Assembly (NCBI GenBank): GCA_937773555.1
Contig: CALJVT010000001.1
Span: forward strand, 53,784 to 117,783
Source of the DNA: an uncultured Pseudomonadales bacterium
Lineage (GTDB): Bacteria > Pseudomonadota > Gammaproteobacteria > Pseudomonadales > Balneatricaceae
Reading direction: 5' to 3'
Length of the DNA stretch: 64,000 nucleotides
Under the pieces are notes generated by a model that did no database searches, was not told the origin of the DNA, and saw nothing but the letters and a program-made list of their open reading frames with translations. This document shows, piece after piece, positions 1-10,148 of the stretch (within the stretch, counting starts at the first letter, position 1; each line of letters begins with the position of its first letter). The position numbers were made by a program, and so were the translations under genes.

Positions 1-1
1 T

Positions 2-613
2 TGGTTAGGCGAAGCCGGCTGGGCTTTTGAAAAAGACCAATTAACCACGCCAAAGGCTAAAAGTGCCTATTATTATTTGTCTAAAGTGTTAGCAAAAGAA
101 CCTCAGAACCCCCTGGCCTTAGCTGCCTTGGAAAAAATTGTTCAACGCTATTATGTATTGTTAAAAGCGAGCCTTAATAAAGGTAAAATTGAACAAGCAC
201 GGGTCTTTTGGTCTCGCGCAAAAAAAATAATCCCAAAGCATAATGAGCTGGCCAAAATGAGGGCGCTCATTGAAAATCGCAATGTTAAGCAGCAAATGAT
301 TGTGGTATCTGAGCCAGTAACCGAACTGCCAGCCCTACGTACTCAAAAGCTCCTTTTGCCTGCTCATCTTATTAAGCAACAGGATAAGCAGCTAGCTCAG
401 TGGTTAGTTGTGCTGGCCAAAAAAACCCACGGTTTGCGAGCCACTCTGCTGATTGTGGCGCCTAGTGACACGCAAGCGCGTTGGGTATATCAGGCTATGA
501 ATAGTGCAGATCCAGAGCAACGCATCAGAGCTAATATTAAACACAGTAGGCCGGCACGCCTAGAAATTAGCTACCTTGCCCGCAAAGATGAGCTTGAAGT
601 ATATGGTAATTAG
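2..613 (+). CDS. TPR-like protein, C-terminal part (cut by window start)
   Basis: The reading frame is already open at base 2 and runs to a TAG at 611-613, so the gene begins outside the window; the TTG at 77 is probably not the true start. The visible 203 residues begin with a tetratricopeptide-like helical stretch (about residues 20-80; Tyr/Leu/Ala pattern around SAYYYLSKVLAKEP and ALAALEKI) followed by a basic, Gln-rich region without clear motifs. Such TPR segments usually mediate protein-protein contacts. No enzymatic domain is visible and the N-terminal part is unknown. I do not recognise a specific family. It lies about 100 bp ahead of the DUF2333 gene in the same direction. Confidence 0.6.
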   Translation, partial: WLGEAGWAFEKDQLTTPKAKSAYYYLSKVLAKEPQNPLALAALEKIVQRYYVLLKASLNKGKIEQARVFWSRAKKIIPKHNELAKMRALIENRNVKQQMIVVSEPVTELPALRTQKLLLPAHLIKQQDKQLAQWLVVLAKKTHGLRATLLIVAPSDTQARWVYQAMNSADPEQRIRANIKHSRPARLEISYLARKDELEVYGN

Positions 614-717
614 CACCTTAAAAGTGATGCTCTACTGGCTATGTTAAGTGGCATATGAAAGACTATACCCCGCTATATGCAGGGTAAAACACCCAGCAAA
701 ACACAAGGGAATTAGTA

Positions 718-1728
718 ATGCTTAACATCAAGCAGGGATTACGCAATCTAAAAGAAGATTATGTGGATGGCAGTCACTGGGTACTCAAGGCTGTTGGCAC
801 TGTTTTATTAGCTTATGCATTAATGGCATCAGTGTTAGGCTTCTATTGGAATAGCGAGCCAGATGTTTCGCAACCACCTAGTGCCCAAACAGTCATTGGT
901 GAAGCGACAACAAAGGCTTTATTGCACCTTGCCAATACCCTATTAGATAAGCCTGGCGGTTACCTTTCAAATGATGTTTCCTTGCCAGGCGTTTGGATGG
1001 ATAACATCCCTAATTGGGAATATGGAGTGCTGATTCAAGTGCGTGATTTATCTCGTGCTATGCGAAAAGATTTTAGTCGTTCTCAATCTCAATCCACAGA
1101 AGATATGGATTTGGCTGTTGCAGAGCCACAATTTAATTTTGATAGTGAAAGCTGGATGTTGCCGTCAAGTGAAGGAGAGTATCGCACGGGTGTTAATGCG
1201 CTCACGCGTTATTTGGACAGGCTATCTGATGGCCAGCAAAGTAAGGCACAGTTTTATGCCCGGGCAGATAATTTGACGCGCTGGTTAGGCGATGTAGAAA
1301 CCCGATTGGGTAGTTTGTCGCAGCGCCTTAGTGCTAGCGTTGGTCAAAAACGTTTAAATACAGATCTGGCAGGAGATGCTGAAGCAACGCAGTCCACTAG
1401 TACTGCAAGTGAGTTAGAAATTAAAACGCCTTGGTCAGAAATAGATGATGTATTTTATGAAGCACGTGGTGCCAGTTGGGCATTGATTCAGTTGTTACGC
1501 GCTATTGAAGTAGACTTCAAGTCAGTGTTAGAAAAGAAAAATGCCCTGGTGAGTTTGCGGCAGATTATTCGGGAATTAGAGTCGACTCAAGAAACTTTAT
1601 GGAGCCCTATGGTGATGAATGGCTCAGGATTCGGCCTAGTGGCGAACCACTCGTTAGTTATGGCGTCGTATATAGCTCGGGCCAATGCAGGTATTATAGA
1701 CTTAAGAGGGTTGTTAACTCAGGGTTAA
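718..1728 (+). CDS. DUF2333 family membrane-anchored protein
   Basis: A 336-residue protein with one hydrophobic segment near residues 23-43, followed by a long non-membrane domain. The stretches DKPGGYLSNDV, PGVWMDNIPNWE, VLIQVRDLSRAMR and DFSRSQSQSTEDMDL are typical of the DUF2333 family found in gammaproteobacteria and alphaproteobacteria. Its function is unknown; the topology suggests an inner-membrane anchor with a periplasmic domain. The ATG at 718 follows an AAGGGA ribosome site at 707-712. It converges with ppa and shares a strong hairpin terminator with it. Confidence 0.85.
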   Translation: MLNIKQGLRNLKEDYVDGSHWVLKAVGTVLLAYALMASVLGFYWNSEPDVSQPPSAQTVIGEATTKALLHLANTLLDKPGGYLSNDVSLPGVWMDNIPNWEYGVLIQVRDLSRAMRKDFSRSQSQSTEDMDLAVAEPQFNFDSESWMLPSSEGEYRTGVNALTRYLDRLSDGQQSKAQFYARADNLTRWLGDVETRLGSLSQRLSASVGQKRLNTDLAGDAEATQSTSTASELEIKTPWSEIDDVFYEARGASWALIQLLRAIEVDFKSVLEKKNALVSLRQIIRELESTQETLWSPMVMNGSGFGLVANHSLVMASYIARANAGIIDLRGLLTQG

Positions 1729-1734
1729 GTTAAC

Positions 1735-1768
1735 AGTTTGCCCCATTGATATTTCAATGGGGCAAACT
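1735..1768. terminator. Bidirectional hairpin between converging genes
   Basis: A perfect 15-bp inverted repeat (arms 1735-1749 and 1754-1768) with a TATT loop lies between the stop codons of the converging DUF2333 and ppa genes. There is no long T-run, but its size and position suit a terminator serving both strands. Confidence 0.7.
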
Positions 1769-1776
1769 CGCACTGG

Positions 1777-2304
1777 TTAGCTTTTGTATGCGGCTGCAGC
1801 CACTTGGATTTTAGCCTTGGCAGACTCTACACCTTCCCAACTTTCAACCTTAACCCACTTGCCTTTTTCTAGGTTCTTATAGTTTTCAAAGAATTCTTTG
1901 ATCTGGTTGCGTAGCATTTCTGGCAAGTCGGTAATGTCTTGTACGTCGTTGTATGCTTGAGTTAGCTTCTCATGAGGGACAGCCAATAGCTTGGCGTCTT
2001 CACCAGCTTCATCTGTCATGTTTAAAACACCTACGGGGCGGCAACGGATAACACTACCCGGCACTACAGGATAAGGCGTTACAACTAAGACGTCTAAGGC
2101 GTCGCCATCGTCTGCCAGTGTGTTGTTTATATAGCCATAGTTGGCTGGATAAAACATCGGTGAAGCCATAAAGCGGTCAACAAATAAAGCGTCAGCATCT
2201 TTGTCAATTTCGTACTTAACAGGGCTGCTGTTGGCTGGAATTTCAATGACAACATAAATGTCGTGAGGTAAATCTTTACCCGCTGGGATGTTTTGGTAGC
2301 TCAT
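1777..2304 (-). CDS. ppa: Inorganic pyrophosphatase
   Basis: Cytoplasmic family I soluble pyrophosphatase, which hydrolyses PPi to two phosphates and pulls biosynthetic reactions forward. At 175 residues it has the usual length of bacterial family I enzymes. The start [19 protein letters not shown], the acidic metal-binding run around [11 protein letters not shown] (near residue 66), the [13 protein letters not shown] and [15 protein letters not shown] blocks and the [12 protein letters not shown] tail closely match Escherichia coli Ppa. The gene is monocistronic and its 3' end meets the hairpin at 1735-1768. Confidence 0.97.
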   Translation of the reverse strand: MSYQNIPAGKDLPHDIYVVIEIPANSSPVKYEIDKDADALFVDRFMASPMFYPANYGYINNTLADDGDALDVLVVTPYPVVPGSVIRCRPVGVLNMTDEAGEDAKLLAVPHEKLTQAYNDVQDITDLPEMLRNQIKEFFENYKNLEKGKWVKVESWEGVESAKAKIQVAAAAYKS

Positions 2305-2371
2305 GATCTAGTCTGATCCTAATAATGGTTAATAGATAGTATGTTAACTAATGCACAGCCTAATGTGGCCA

Positions 2372-3361
2372 TTAGGTTTGGTGATAGCGATTAACTCGCT
2401 CAACCTCTTCCTTAGAGCCTAAAATCACTGGCACACGCTGGTGAATATGGTTAGGTTCTACGTCCATAATGGGTTTTTGAGTATCACTAGAGGCGCCGCC
2501 TGCTTGCTCAATAAGGAAACTCATGGGGTTGCCTTCATACATTAAGCGTAGCTTACCCGCTTTACTTGGGTCTCGGCTGTCATAGGGGTACATAAATATA
2601 CCGCCACGGGTCAAAATGCGGTGAACTTCAGCCACCATGGAAGCAATCCAGCGCATGTTAAAACGTTTGCCTAGAGGGCCTTTTTCGCCAAGCAATAAAT
2701 CATTGACGTAGTTTTGCATGGGGGCTTGCCAAAAACGTTGGTTAGACATGTTAATAGCAAATTCTTCTGTGGTTTCAGGTACTTGGATTTGGTCTTCAGT
2801 TTGGTAAAAAACACCATCTGAGCCCAAGTTATACATAGCCACACCGTTACCTGTAGTAATTGCAAGAATTACTGAAGGGCCGTAAAGAACATAACCTGCA
2901 GCTATCTGTTTGCGGCCTGCCTGCAAAAACGTATCAGTAGTCACTTGGGTGCAGTTTTCTGGCAACGCTAACACGGAAAAAATGGTACCCACCGTAACGT
3001 TAACATCTATGTTGGAGCTGCCATCTAATGGGTCAAAAGTGACCAGGTACTGGCCTTCTGCATTGCCTGCAATCGCCTGTTCTTCTTCTTCAGAAGCGAT
3101 GCCAGCAACGTTGCGGTTAGCCAGTAGGGCCTGCTTGAGTAAGTCGTTAGAAATGACATCTAGTTTTTTCTGTATTTCACCTTGCACGTTTTCTTGCTCA
3201 GCAGATCCATATAGACCGCTTAAAGCACCGCCACGAAGGCGCTCGGCAATGTTTTTACAGGTGATGGTTATAGAGTCAACTACGGAGACAAGTTGGGGGT
3301 CAACTTGGGATTGCTCAAAGGCTTGATTGAGGCTCAGCATGAGATTTTTAGGGACGTCCAT
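2372..3361 (-). CDS. fbp: Fructose-1,6-bisphosphatase, class 1
   Basis: Gluconeogenic enzyme that hydrolyses fructose-1,6-bisphosphate to fructose-6-phosphate. The 329-residue protein has the class 1 metal-site signature [11 protein letters not shown] (about residue 110), the upstream block [12 protein letters not shown] and GIASEEEE, and the C-terminal substrate region [30 protein letters not shown] without a break. The assigned ATG at 3361 overlaps a TATAAT-like hexamer on the minus strand, so either the transcript is nearly leaderless or translation starts at the second Met (residue 8, about 3340). It stands alone between ppa and the divergent ubiX. Confidence 0.95.
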   Translation of the reverse strand: MDVPKNLMLSLNQAFEQSQVDPQLVSVVDSITITCKNIAERLRGGALSGLYGSAEQENVQGEIQKKLDVISNDLLKQALLANRNVAGIASEEEEQAIAGNAEGQYLVTFDPLDGSSNIDVNVTVGTIFSVLALPENCTQVTTDTFLQAGRKQIAAGYVLYGPSVILAITTGNGVAMYNLGSDGVFYQTEDQIQVPETTEEFAINMSNQRFWQAPMQNYVNDLLLGEKGPLGKRFNMRWIASMVAEVHRILTRGGIFMYPYDSRDPSKAGKLRLMYEGNPMSFLIEQAGGASSDTQKPIMDVEPNHIHQRVPVILGSKEEVERVNRYHQT

Positions 3362-3544
3362 TATAGCGCATAAAAGTTGGGCGCAATTATATGATACTTA
3401 CTACAAAAAGTCTTGCGGCTTAAGTCTAATGTGACCCGCTTTTGCGCTATGGCAAAGTTATGTGAGTTTGTGTCAGTAGTGGGTGGTAGCTTATGAGCCT
3501 TTAGCTGGTACAATAACGATGAAACTCACCTTATACACACGATT

Positions 3545-4186
3545 ATGAATCAAACAGCTGGTAAAACGCCATCTCCAACAGAAAGACCCTACAAGGTGAC
3601 CTTGGCTATTACTGGTGCTTCAGGCGTGCAGTACGGTTTGCGCTTGTTGCAGTGCCTCTTGGCAGCAAAGTGCGAGGTGTCGCTGATGGTTTCTTCAGCA
3701 GCGCAGGTGGTATTGGCAACAGAAACAGACCTTAAAGTGCCTTCGGCCACATCGGCAATGCAAGCCTTTTTTAGTGAATTGTATGGTGCAGAAACGGGGC
3801 AGTTACGGGTGTTTGCCAAGCAGCAATGGATGGCTCCAGTAGCATCGGGCTCTGGTGGTGGTGACGCAATGGTGGTGTGCCCATGCAGCACGGGCAGCTT
3901 ATCAGCAATTGCTTGTGGCTCAAGTAATAATTTAATTGAGCGTGCTGCTGATGTGCATTTAAAAGAACGTCGTAAATTAATTTTAGTGCCTCGAGAGGCG
4001 CCTTATTCAGAGATTCATCTTGAGCATATGCTCAAATTAACCCGAATGAGTGCGGTGGTTATTCCTGCCAGCCCTGGGTTTTATAATAGGCCGCAAACTG
4101 TGGCAGATATGGTGGATTTTGTGGTGGCGCGAATTATGTCTCAACTGGGTTTGCCGCAGACCTTAGTGCCGGCATGGGGAGAATAG
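3545..4186 (+). CDS. ubiX: Flavin prenyltransferase UbiX
   Basis: Makes prenylated FMN from FMN and dimethylallyl phosphate; this is the cofactor of the UbiD decarboxylase in ubiquinone synthesis. The 213-residue protein shows the flavoprotein opening LAITGASGVQYGLRLL, the VVCPCSTGSLSAIACGSSNNLIERAADV block, LVPREAPYSEIHLEHMLKLT and the PASPGFYNRPQTVADMVDFVVARI end, all typical of UbiX. The first 18 residues precede the conserved core and may be a short extension. It is read toward proA with a gap of about 100 bp. Confidence 0.95.
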   Translation: MNQTAGKTPSPTERPYKVTLAITGASGVQYGLRLLQCLLAAKCEVSLMVSSAAQVVLATETDLKVPSATSAMQAFFSELYGAETGQLRVFAKQQWMAPVASGSGGGDAMVVCPCSTGSLSAIACGSSNNLIERAADVHLKERRKLILVPREAPYSEIHLEHMLKLTRMSAVVIPASPGFYNRPQTVADMVDFVVARIMSQLGLPQTLVPAWGE

Positions 4187-4286
4187 AAAAATTCCAGTAA
4201 TAGCTCTGGTTTTTCCTCTATTTAGGTTCAATTTGGGCTATAATGTGCGCGCAAGTATTGTTACATTTTTTTAAGAGATTTTTATC

Positions 4287-5555
4287 ATGTCAGTCGCTGA
4301 TTACATGCAGCAATTAGGGTCCCAAGCTAAAGCCGCTTCCACGGTTTTGGCCACAGCACCTACCTTGGTAAAAAATAATGCTCTTATCGCTATGGCGAAC
4401 GCCTTAGATGCCTCTAGATCTGGCTTAATTGCAGCAAATGAAAAAGATTTACTAGCCGGCCGAAATAATGGTTTAGATAACGCTATGTTAGACCGCCTGA
4501 GGGTTTCAGACGAGGGCATTGACGCCATGATGGTAGGTTTGCGTCAGGTTGCAGCGCTTGCAGACCCGGTGGGAGAAATCTCAGAAATGAGCTTCCGTCC
4601 GTCTGGTATTCAACTCGGTAAAATGCGTGTGCCTTTAGGCGTGGTGGGGATTATTTATGAATCGCGCCCTAACGTAACGGTTGATGCAGCTAGTTTATGT
4701 ATTAAATCTGGTAATGCTGCCATTTTAAGGGGGGGGTCAGAGGCCACTCATTCCAACCAAGCCATCGCCCAGTGCGTGAAGCAAGGCCTGCTTGCGGCAG
4801 GTTTGCCCGCAGCAGCGGTGCAAGTGATTGAAACGACAGACCGCGCTGCCGTAGGCGAGTTGATTACTCTGACGGAATTTGTTGACGTCATCGTGCCTCG
4901 TGGTGGCAAGGGCCTGATTAAACGAGTGAGTGCAGAAGCTCGTATTCCTGTGATTAAACATTTAGATGGTAACTGTCATGTGTATATTGATGAACATGCA
5001 GATGCCACTAAGGCCATTAATATTGTCATTAATGCCAAAACTAGGCGCTATGGTGTCTGCAATGCTTTGGAGTCGTTATTAATTGCCGAGTCCCGCGCAG
5101 ATGAGTTACTCCCTGCGCTGGCTCAAGGTTTACAGGAATTTGATATTGAGTTGCGCCTGTGCCCAAAAGCTATGAAGCTGGTTGGCAGCTACCAAGGTAC
5201 CACTGTTGCTGCTACAGAAGATGATTGGTACACCGAATACTTAGCACCTGTGTTGTCTATTAAAGTTGTCACAGACATGGAAGCAGCTATCAAACACATT
5301 AATGCCTATGGCTCTCATCATACAGATGCTATTGTCAGTGAAAATTACACCAAAGCTCGCGATTTTATGGCGCGTGTCGACTCAAGCTCGGTGATGATTA
5401 ACGCATCTACCGCTTTTGCAGACGGTTTTGAATACGGCCTTGGTGCAGAAATTGGCATTTCTACAGACAAGATACACGCCCGGGGACCGGTTGGCTTAGA
5501 AGGCTTAACATCACAAAAGTATGTGGTTTTTGGTGATGGCCATACCCGAACTTAA
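4287..5555 (+). CDS. proA: Gamma-glutamyl phosphate reductase
   Basis: Reduces gamma-glutamyl phosphate to glutamate semialdehyde with NADPH, the second step of proline synthesis. The 422-residue aldehyde-dehydrogenase-fold protein has the cofactor region [23 protein letters not shown], the catalytic cysteine in [13 protein letters not shown] and the C-terminal block [34 protein letters not shown] hexamer at 4239-4244 may be its -10 element. Its 3' end overlaps or abuts nadD, suggesting a proA-nadD-rsfS-rlmH-mrdA-rodA transcription unit. proB is not in the window. Confidence 0.97.
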   Translation: MSVADYMQQLGSQAKAASTVLATAPTLVKNNALIAMANALDASRSGLIAANEKDLLAGRNNGLDNAMLDRLRVSDEGIDAMMVGLRQVAALADPVGEISEMSFRPSGIQLGKMRVPLGVVGIIYESRPNVTVDAASLCIKSGNAAILRGGSEATHSNQAIAQCVKQGLLAAGLPAAAVQVIETTDRAAVGELITLTEFVDVIVPRGGKGLIKRVSAEARIPVIKHLDGNCHVYIDEHADATKAINIVINAKTRRYGVCNALESLLIAESRADELLPALAQGLQEFDIELRLCPKAMKLVGSYQGTTVAATEDDWYTEYLAPVLSIKVVTDMEAAIKHINAYGSHHTDAIVSENYTKARDFMARVDSSSVMINASTAFADGFEYGLGAEIGISTDKIHARGPVGLEGLTSQKYVVFGDGHTRT

Positions 5556-6213
5556 TTCAAGCCCTGCAGCCTTAGTTAAGGTGCTGTGGGGTGGCACATT
5601 TGACCCGATACACCAAGGCCATGTGGCGTCGGCTATTGAACTGAGTCATTACTTGGGTGTGCAACCCGTGCAGCTGCTGCCCAATAGCCAACCTGCCCAT
5701 AGAACAAGCCCAGAAGCAACGACGCATCAAAGGGTGAAGATGTTATCTCTGGCTATCGAGGCCCATGACGAATTAGCCATGGACACCCGTGAGGTCACAC
5801 GCCAAGGACCAAGCTATAGTGTGCTAACTATGGCAGAAGTAAGGCAAGAAATAGGCCCTGTTAAACCGTTAATATGGTGCATGGGAATGGATGCGTTTGC
5901 AGGGTTAAAGCAATGGTACCAATGGCAAGAATTACTAAATTACGGGCACGTGTTAGTGCTTACTCGGCCTGCAAGTCTTTGGCCACAAGATCCTGAGTTG
6001 CTTACTTGGTATGCAACTCACAAAGTGGATGAGGCTAAGCTCTTGCTGGCTTCACCATCTGGTCAGGTAGCCCACCTGAAATTAGGGCAACATCCCGTAT
6101 CTGCAACACAGATACGGCAGCAACTGCGCCTAGGTCATAAACCAAGCGCAACAGAATTAGCGCCTGCAGTGTCACAATACATTGCAAGCCAAAGCCTATA
6201 TGGCATTAATTAG
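5536..6213 (+). CDS. nadD: Nicotinate-nucleotide adenylyltransferase
   Basis: Transfers AMP from ATP to nicotinate mononucleotide in NAD synthesis. The nucleotidyltransferase motif [11 protein letters not shown] is near the N-terminus and the ISATQIR-type motif ([10 protein letters not shown]) near the C-terminus; [18 protein letters not shown] matches the family core. I placed the start at ATG 5536, which still lies inside the proA 3' end (20-bp overlap). An in-frame ATG at 5521 would add five residues; neither has a strong Shine-Dalgarno, so translation is probably coupled to proA. Confidence 0.93.
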   Translation: MAIPELNSSPAALVKVLWGGTFDPIHQGHVASAIELSHYLGVQPVQLLPNSQPAHRTSPEATTHQRVKMLSLAIEAHDELAMDTREVTRQGPSYSVLTMAEVRQEIGPVKPLIWCMGMDAFAGLKQWYQWQELLNYGHVLVLTRPASLWPQDPELLTWYATHKVDEAKLLLASPSGQVAHLKLGQHPVSATQIRQQLRLGHKPSATELAPAVSQYIASQSLYGIN

Positions 6214-6231
6214 ATTTTTGGAACACGAATT

Positions 6232-6600
6232 ATGGCTATGCCCATTGAAGACTTATTAAAACTAATCACCAGCGCCTTAACCGATATGAAGGGCAAAGAT
6301 ATTGTGCAGTTAGATGTACGTGGCTTATCAAACGTAACTGACTACATGGTGATTGCTACTGGCACATCCAACCGGCATGTAAAATCGCTAGCAGATGAAG
6401 TGTCATTCCAAGCCAAACAAAAAGGTGTTATACCCTTAGGCATTGAAGGTGAAATGAGTGGCGATTGGGTATTATCAGACCTTGGTGACGTTGTTGTTCA
6501 CGTGATGCAAGCGGAAGCCCGTGAATTTTATGACCTTGAGCGTTTGTGGAACCCAGCGCTGAAGGAAAATTTATCGAGTGCCGTAGAGCCTCGCGTATAG
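6232..6600 (+). CDS. rsfS: Ribosomal silencing factor RsfS
   Basis: Binds ribosomal protein L14 and blocks joining of the 30S and 50S subunits when nutrients are short. The 122-residue protein has the DUF143/Iojap features: [49 protein letters not shown] and the [10 protein letters not shown] end. A second in-frame ATG at 6238 is possible. It is followed without any gap by rlmH, the order seen across gammaproteobacteria. Confidence 0.95.
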   Translation: MAMPIEDLLKLITSALTDMKGKDIVQLDVRGLSNVTDYMVIATGTSNRHVKSLADEVSFQAKQKGVIPLGIEGEMSGDWVLSDLGDVVVHVMQAEAREFYDLERLWNPALKENLSSAVEPRV

Positions 6601-7068
6601 ATGAAAATTAAGTTGCTAGCAGTAGGCACGAAAATGCCTACTTGGGTCATTCAAGGTTATGACGAATACGCTCGTCGGATGCCAAGTGACATGCAACTTC
6701 AGCTACACGAATTGAGCTTAGGTTTTCGTGGCAAAGGGGCAGATTTAAAGCGCGCTATTGCTAAAGAAGGAGAGCAAATGCTGGCTTCTATCCCAGCCCA
6801 AGATCACGTGATTGCTTTAGATGTGCTGGGTACTCCCTGGAGTACTGAGCAATTGGCTAAACAATGTGGCGATTGGCGTATGGGCGGTCGCAACGTCACT
6901 TTGCTAGTGGGTGGGCCAGATGGGTTATGCCAAACCTGTGTGGCAAAAGCAGATCAACGTTGGTCGTTATCGCCACTTACGTTGCCTCACCCTTTAGTAC
7001 GAGTGTTACTCGCTGAGCAAATTTACCGTGCTTGGAGTTTGCTCAATAATCACCCCTACCACAAGTAA
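6601..7068 (+). CDS. rlmH: 23S rRNA (pseudouridine-1915 N3) methyltransferase RlmH
   Basis: SPOUT-family methyltransferase that methylates pseudouridine 1915 in helix 69 of 23S rRNA. At 155 residues it has the normal length. The SAM-knot sequences [25 protein letters not shown] and the C-terminal [28 protein letters not shown] are diagnostic. The ATG directly follows the rsfS stop codon, so the two are translationally coupled. Confidence 0.96.
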   Translation: MKIKLLAVGTKMPTWVIQGYDEYARRMPSDMQLQLHELSLGFRGKGADLKRAIAKEGEQMLASIPAQDHVIALDVLGTPWSTEQLAKQCGDWRMGGRNVTLLVGGPDGLCQTCVAKADQRWSLSPLTLPHPLVRVLLAEQIYRAWSLLNNHPYHK

Positions 7069-7079
7069 CTGACCTTATT

Positions 7080-8987
7080 ATGCCTTGGTCAAAAATGGAT
7101 ACTCAGCGCCAAGAAGTCAGTCAGTTTAGGGCGCGTCTTTGGTGGGCTCTTCTAGTAATTGTCATTGTCTTTGTGGGACTTGTCTCGCGTTTAGTTTATT
7201 TGCAAGTTTGGCAATATGAGCGCTATGCCACAGAGTCAGATGACAATCGCCAACAATTACAAGCTATCGCTCCTACCCGGGGATTAATCTATGACACTAA
7301 CGGCGCTTTGTTAGCAGGCAATCGTGCCAGCCATAGTTTAACCTTAGTGCCTGAACAGCTCATAGGAGGCAGGCGAGGTATTGATAATGTTTTAGCTGAA
7401 CTGGCTCAAGTTGTCTCCATCGATCAAAACGACGTAAAGCGCTTTAACCGTCGTTTAAATCAACCCCGCAGGCCCCACAGTCCCGTGGCATTGCGCTTTC
7501 AGTTGAACCCAACAGAAATTGCCCAAATCACTGTTAATCAACACCGTCTTCCTGGTGTAAGAATTGTGCCTGAGCTAGTGCGTTTTTACCCGTTGGATAA
7601 AGGCTTTGTCCATGCCCTAGGTTATGTGGGCCGTATTAACGACCGTGAGCTTGCCAAACTAGACAGTGCTAACTACAGCGCTACTCATCATGTGGGCAAA
7701 TTGGGTGTAGAACGTTTTTATGAAACTGAGTTACACGGTAATGTGGGGTACCAAACTGTAGAAACTAACGCCAGAGGTCGAGTACTGCAGGTGTTAGACC
7801 GCTTTGAGCCGGTGCCAGGAAAAAATATCACCCTATTTTTAGATGCGCAATTACAGCAGGCCGCAGCCAAGTTGTTAGAGGGCAAACGAGGCGCAATCGT
7901 GGCGATTGATCCTAAAACAGGGGGTGTGCTAGCAATGGCCAGCGCGCCAAGCTATGGCGCCAATCAATTTGTTACGGGTATTAGCAATGCTAACTATCAA
8001 GCCTTAAGAGGTTCTGACGATTTGCCCCTGTTCAACCGTGCACTTCGGGGCCGTTATCCCCCAGCCTCAACGGTAAAACCAGTGATGGCCATTGCCGGCA
8101 TGGATTCAGGTATTATATCTCGCAAATACTCCTTATGGGACCCTGGGTATTATCAACTCACCGAAGGTGGGCGGCTTTATCGTGATTGGAAAGAAGGTGG
8201 GCATGGTCAAGTTGACATGCACAAGTCTATCGTTGAATCTGTAGACACCTATTATTATGCCATTGCTCATATAATGGGCAATGACCCGATGACCAAGTAT
8301 CTTGCTCAATTTGGCTTAGGACAGGTGACAATTGCTGATCAACCCGAAGCGACCAAAGCTGTTCTGCCCACTCAGCAATGGAAGCGCATAAATCGAAGCG
8401 CCTCGTGGTTCCCTGGAGATTCGTTAAACCTAGGCATTGGCCAAGGCTTTTTATCGGCTACGCCAACTCAGCTAGCAACCATGGCTATGGTCCTTGCCAA
8501 CAAAGGCAAATGGCATCAAATTAGAATGATTAAAGCTATTAACGATCAACCTGTGGAAAAGGTCAGCGATATAGGTCGCAATGACCCTAAGCAACCTAGC
8601 GATGTTGCCCTAGAGCGCAGTAGTGATTGGAATAAGATTCACAATGCAATGATTGATGTTATGCATGGTAAAAAAGGTACGGGCCGACGTAGTGGCGCTG
8701 AAAGTAGTTATAAAATGGCAGGAAAAACAGGAACTGCACAAGTGTTAGGCATTAAACAAGATAGCACTTATGATGCTGCAACTATTGCTGAACGGTTCCG
8801 AGATCACGGACTATACATTGGTTGGGCGCCGGCCAAAGACCCAGTTATTGCAATAGCAGTGATTATTGAAAACGGCGGTGGTGGTAGTTCCGCTGCCGCA
8901 CCGTTAGCCCGTAAGCTCTTTGATTTGAGCATTTTGGGTGCTCAGTCTAAGACTAAAGCTAAAGAGGGGGCTGAAAACGATGGCTGA
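7080..8987 (+). CDS. mrdA: Penicillin-binding protein 2, elongasome transpeptidase
   Basis: Transpeptidase of the rod-shape (Rod/Mre) peptidoglycan machine, anchored in the inner membrane with its catalytic domain in the periplasm. A single membrane segment near residues 20-42 is followed by the dimerisation region (APTRGLIYDTNGALLAGN) and the penicillin-binding domain. The active-site serine is in PPASTVKP, the SxN-type motif is SVDTYY and the KTG motif is GKTGTAQ near residue 555. The 635-residue length is normal. Its stop codon overlaps the start of rodA. Confidence 0.96.
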   Translation: MPWSKMDTQRQEVSQFRARLWWALLVIVIVFVGLVSRLVYLQVWQYERYATESDDNRQQLQAIAPTRGLIYDTNGALLAGNRASHSLTLVPEQLIGGRRGIDNVLAELAQVVSIDQNDVKRFNRRLNQPRRPHSPVALRFQLNPTEIAQITVNQHRLPGVRIVPELVRFYPLDKGFVHALGYVGRINDRELAKLDSANYSATHHVGKLGVERFYETELHGNVGYQTVETNARGRVLQVLDRFEPVPGKNITLFLDAQLQQAAAKLLEGKRGAIVAIDPKTGGVLAMASAPSYGANQFVTGISNANYQALRGSDDLPLFNRALRGRYPPASTVKPVMAIAGMDSGIISRKYSLWDPGYYQLTEGGRLYRDWKEGGHGQVDMHKSIVESVDTYYYAIAHIMGNDPMTKYLAQFGLGQVTIADQPEATKAVLPTQQWKRINRSASWFPGDSLNLGIGQGFLSATPTQLATMAMVLANKGKWHQIRMIKAINDQPVEKVSDIGRNDPKQPSDVALERSSDWNKIHNAMIDVMHGKKGTGRRSGAESSYKMAGKTGTAQVLGIKQDSTYDAATIAERFRDHGLYIGWAPAKDPVIAIAVIIENGGGGSSAAAPLARKLFDLSILGAQSKTKAKEGAENDG

Positions 8988-10116
8988 TTTCCAGCGCTGG
9001 GCCCCTGATGCACAAAAACATTTAAAGCAAGGCCCAGGGCTATGGGTAAAGCTTAGGCTAGATCCTTTCTTACTGGTGTTGTTATTTGCCATCATGTCGT
9101 TTGGGTTGTTGGTATTGTATTCTGGGTCTGGCTCCAGTGAAGCTGCGGTGCAAAAACAGCTAATACGATATGGTTTAGCACTCTTGGGAATGGTCATTAT
9201 TACCCAAATTAATCTGCGCAATGTGCAGCGATGGATCCCCTTATTTTACATTATTGGATTATTGTTATTACTTGCTGTGCTGCTATTTGGAGTGGGTGCA
9301 AAAGGGGCTCAGAGATGGTTAGAGATCCCAGGATTGCCACGCTTTCAACCGTCTGAAGTAATGAAGCTAGTAGTCCCCTTAACACTATCTTGGTATTTGT
9401 CTAGCCGCCCCAGACCTCCCCATCTCATTCATGTTTTAGTGGCAGTGGTGCTAGTGACGCTGCCTGTATTATTAATTGCCAGGCAACCTGACCTAGGAAC
9501 TGCTTTACTCATTGGTAGCTCTGGCGCGTTTGTTGTTTTTTTTGCAGGGTTGCTGTGGCGCTACCTTTTTGCTGCAATTGCCATTGGTGCTGCTGGGCTA
9601 CCCTTGTTGTGGACTGGTATGCGCGAATACCAAAAACAACGGGTGATTACTTTCTTAGACCCCGAAAGCGACCCTTTGGGTGCAGGCTGGAATATTATTC
9701 AGTCTAAAATTGCTATTGGCTCTGGTGGTATTGATGGCAAGGGTTGGCTTCAAGGTACACAGTCTCACTTAGACTTTTTACCAGAAACTCATACGGACTT
9801 TATCGTTGCCGTTCTGGCAGAAGAATTTGGCTTAATGGGCGTGTGTTTACTACTAACCCTCTATTTCTTGGTATTGATTAGAGGATTAATGATTGCGGGT
9901 TCAGCCACACATCCATTTGATCGAATGTTAGCAGCAAGTTTAACCTTAACTTTTTTTGTTTATGTAGCGGTCAATATAGGTATGGTCACTGGTTTGCTGC
10001 CAGTAGTGGGTGTGCCCTTACCTTTGGTAAGCTACGGCGGTACAGCTGCGGTGACCTTAATGGCTAGTTTAGGCATATTAATGTCTATTCATGCCCGCAG
10101 GCCCCAACGCACTTAA
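8980..10116 (+). CDS. rodA: Peptidoglycan glycosyltransferase RodA (SEDS family)
   Basis: Polymerises lipid II into glycan strands in the elongasome together with PBP2. I start it at ATG 8980, which overlaps the mrdA stop by 8 bp and has a GAGGGGG ribosome site at 8964-8970; an upstream in-frame codon at 8938 lies inside mrdA. The 378-residue product is strongly hydrophobic with about ten membrane segments. SEDS signatures are visible: RFQPSEVMKL, ARQPDLGTALLI, TFLDPESDPLGAGWNIIQSKIAIGSG, FLPETHTDFIVAVLAEEFGL and the C-terminal PLVSYGGTAAV. Confidence 0.96.
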   Translation: MADFQRWAPDAQKHLKQGPGLWVKLRLDPFLLVLLFAIMSFGLLVLYSGSGSSEAAVQKQLIRYGLALLGMVIITQINLRNVQRWIPLFYIIGLLLLLAVLLFGVGAKGAQRWLEIPGLPRFQPSEVMKLVVPLTLSWYLSSRPRPPHLIHVLVAVVLVTLPVLLIARQPDLGTALLIGSSGAFVVFFAGLLWRYLFAAIAIGAAGLPLLWTGMREYQKQRVITFLDPESDPLGAGWNIIQSKIAIGSGGIDGKGWLQGTQSHLDFLPETHTDFIVAVLAEEFGLMGVCLLLTLYFLVLIRGLMIAGSATHPFDRMLAASLTLTFFVYVAVNIGMVTGLLPVVGVPLPLVSYGGTAAVTLMASLGILMSIHARRPQRT

Positions 10117-10148
10117 CTTAGATTAGGGTCGTTGGGTAAGGTGACAGG

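Noticed and set aside
10101-10136. Terminator between rodA and alr (CCCAACG/CGTTGGG)
   Set aside because: The arms are 7 bp with a loop of about 20 bases and no T-run; too weak to list.
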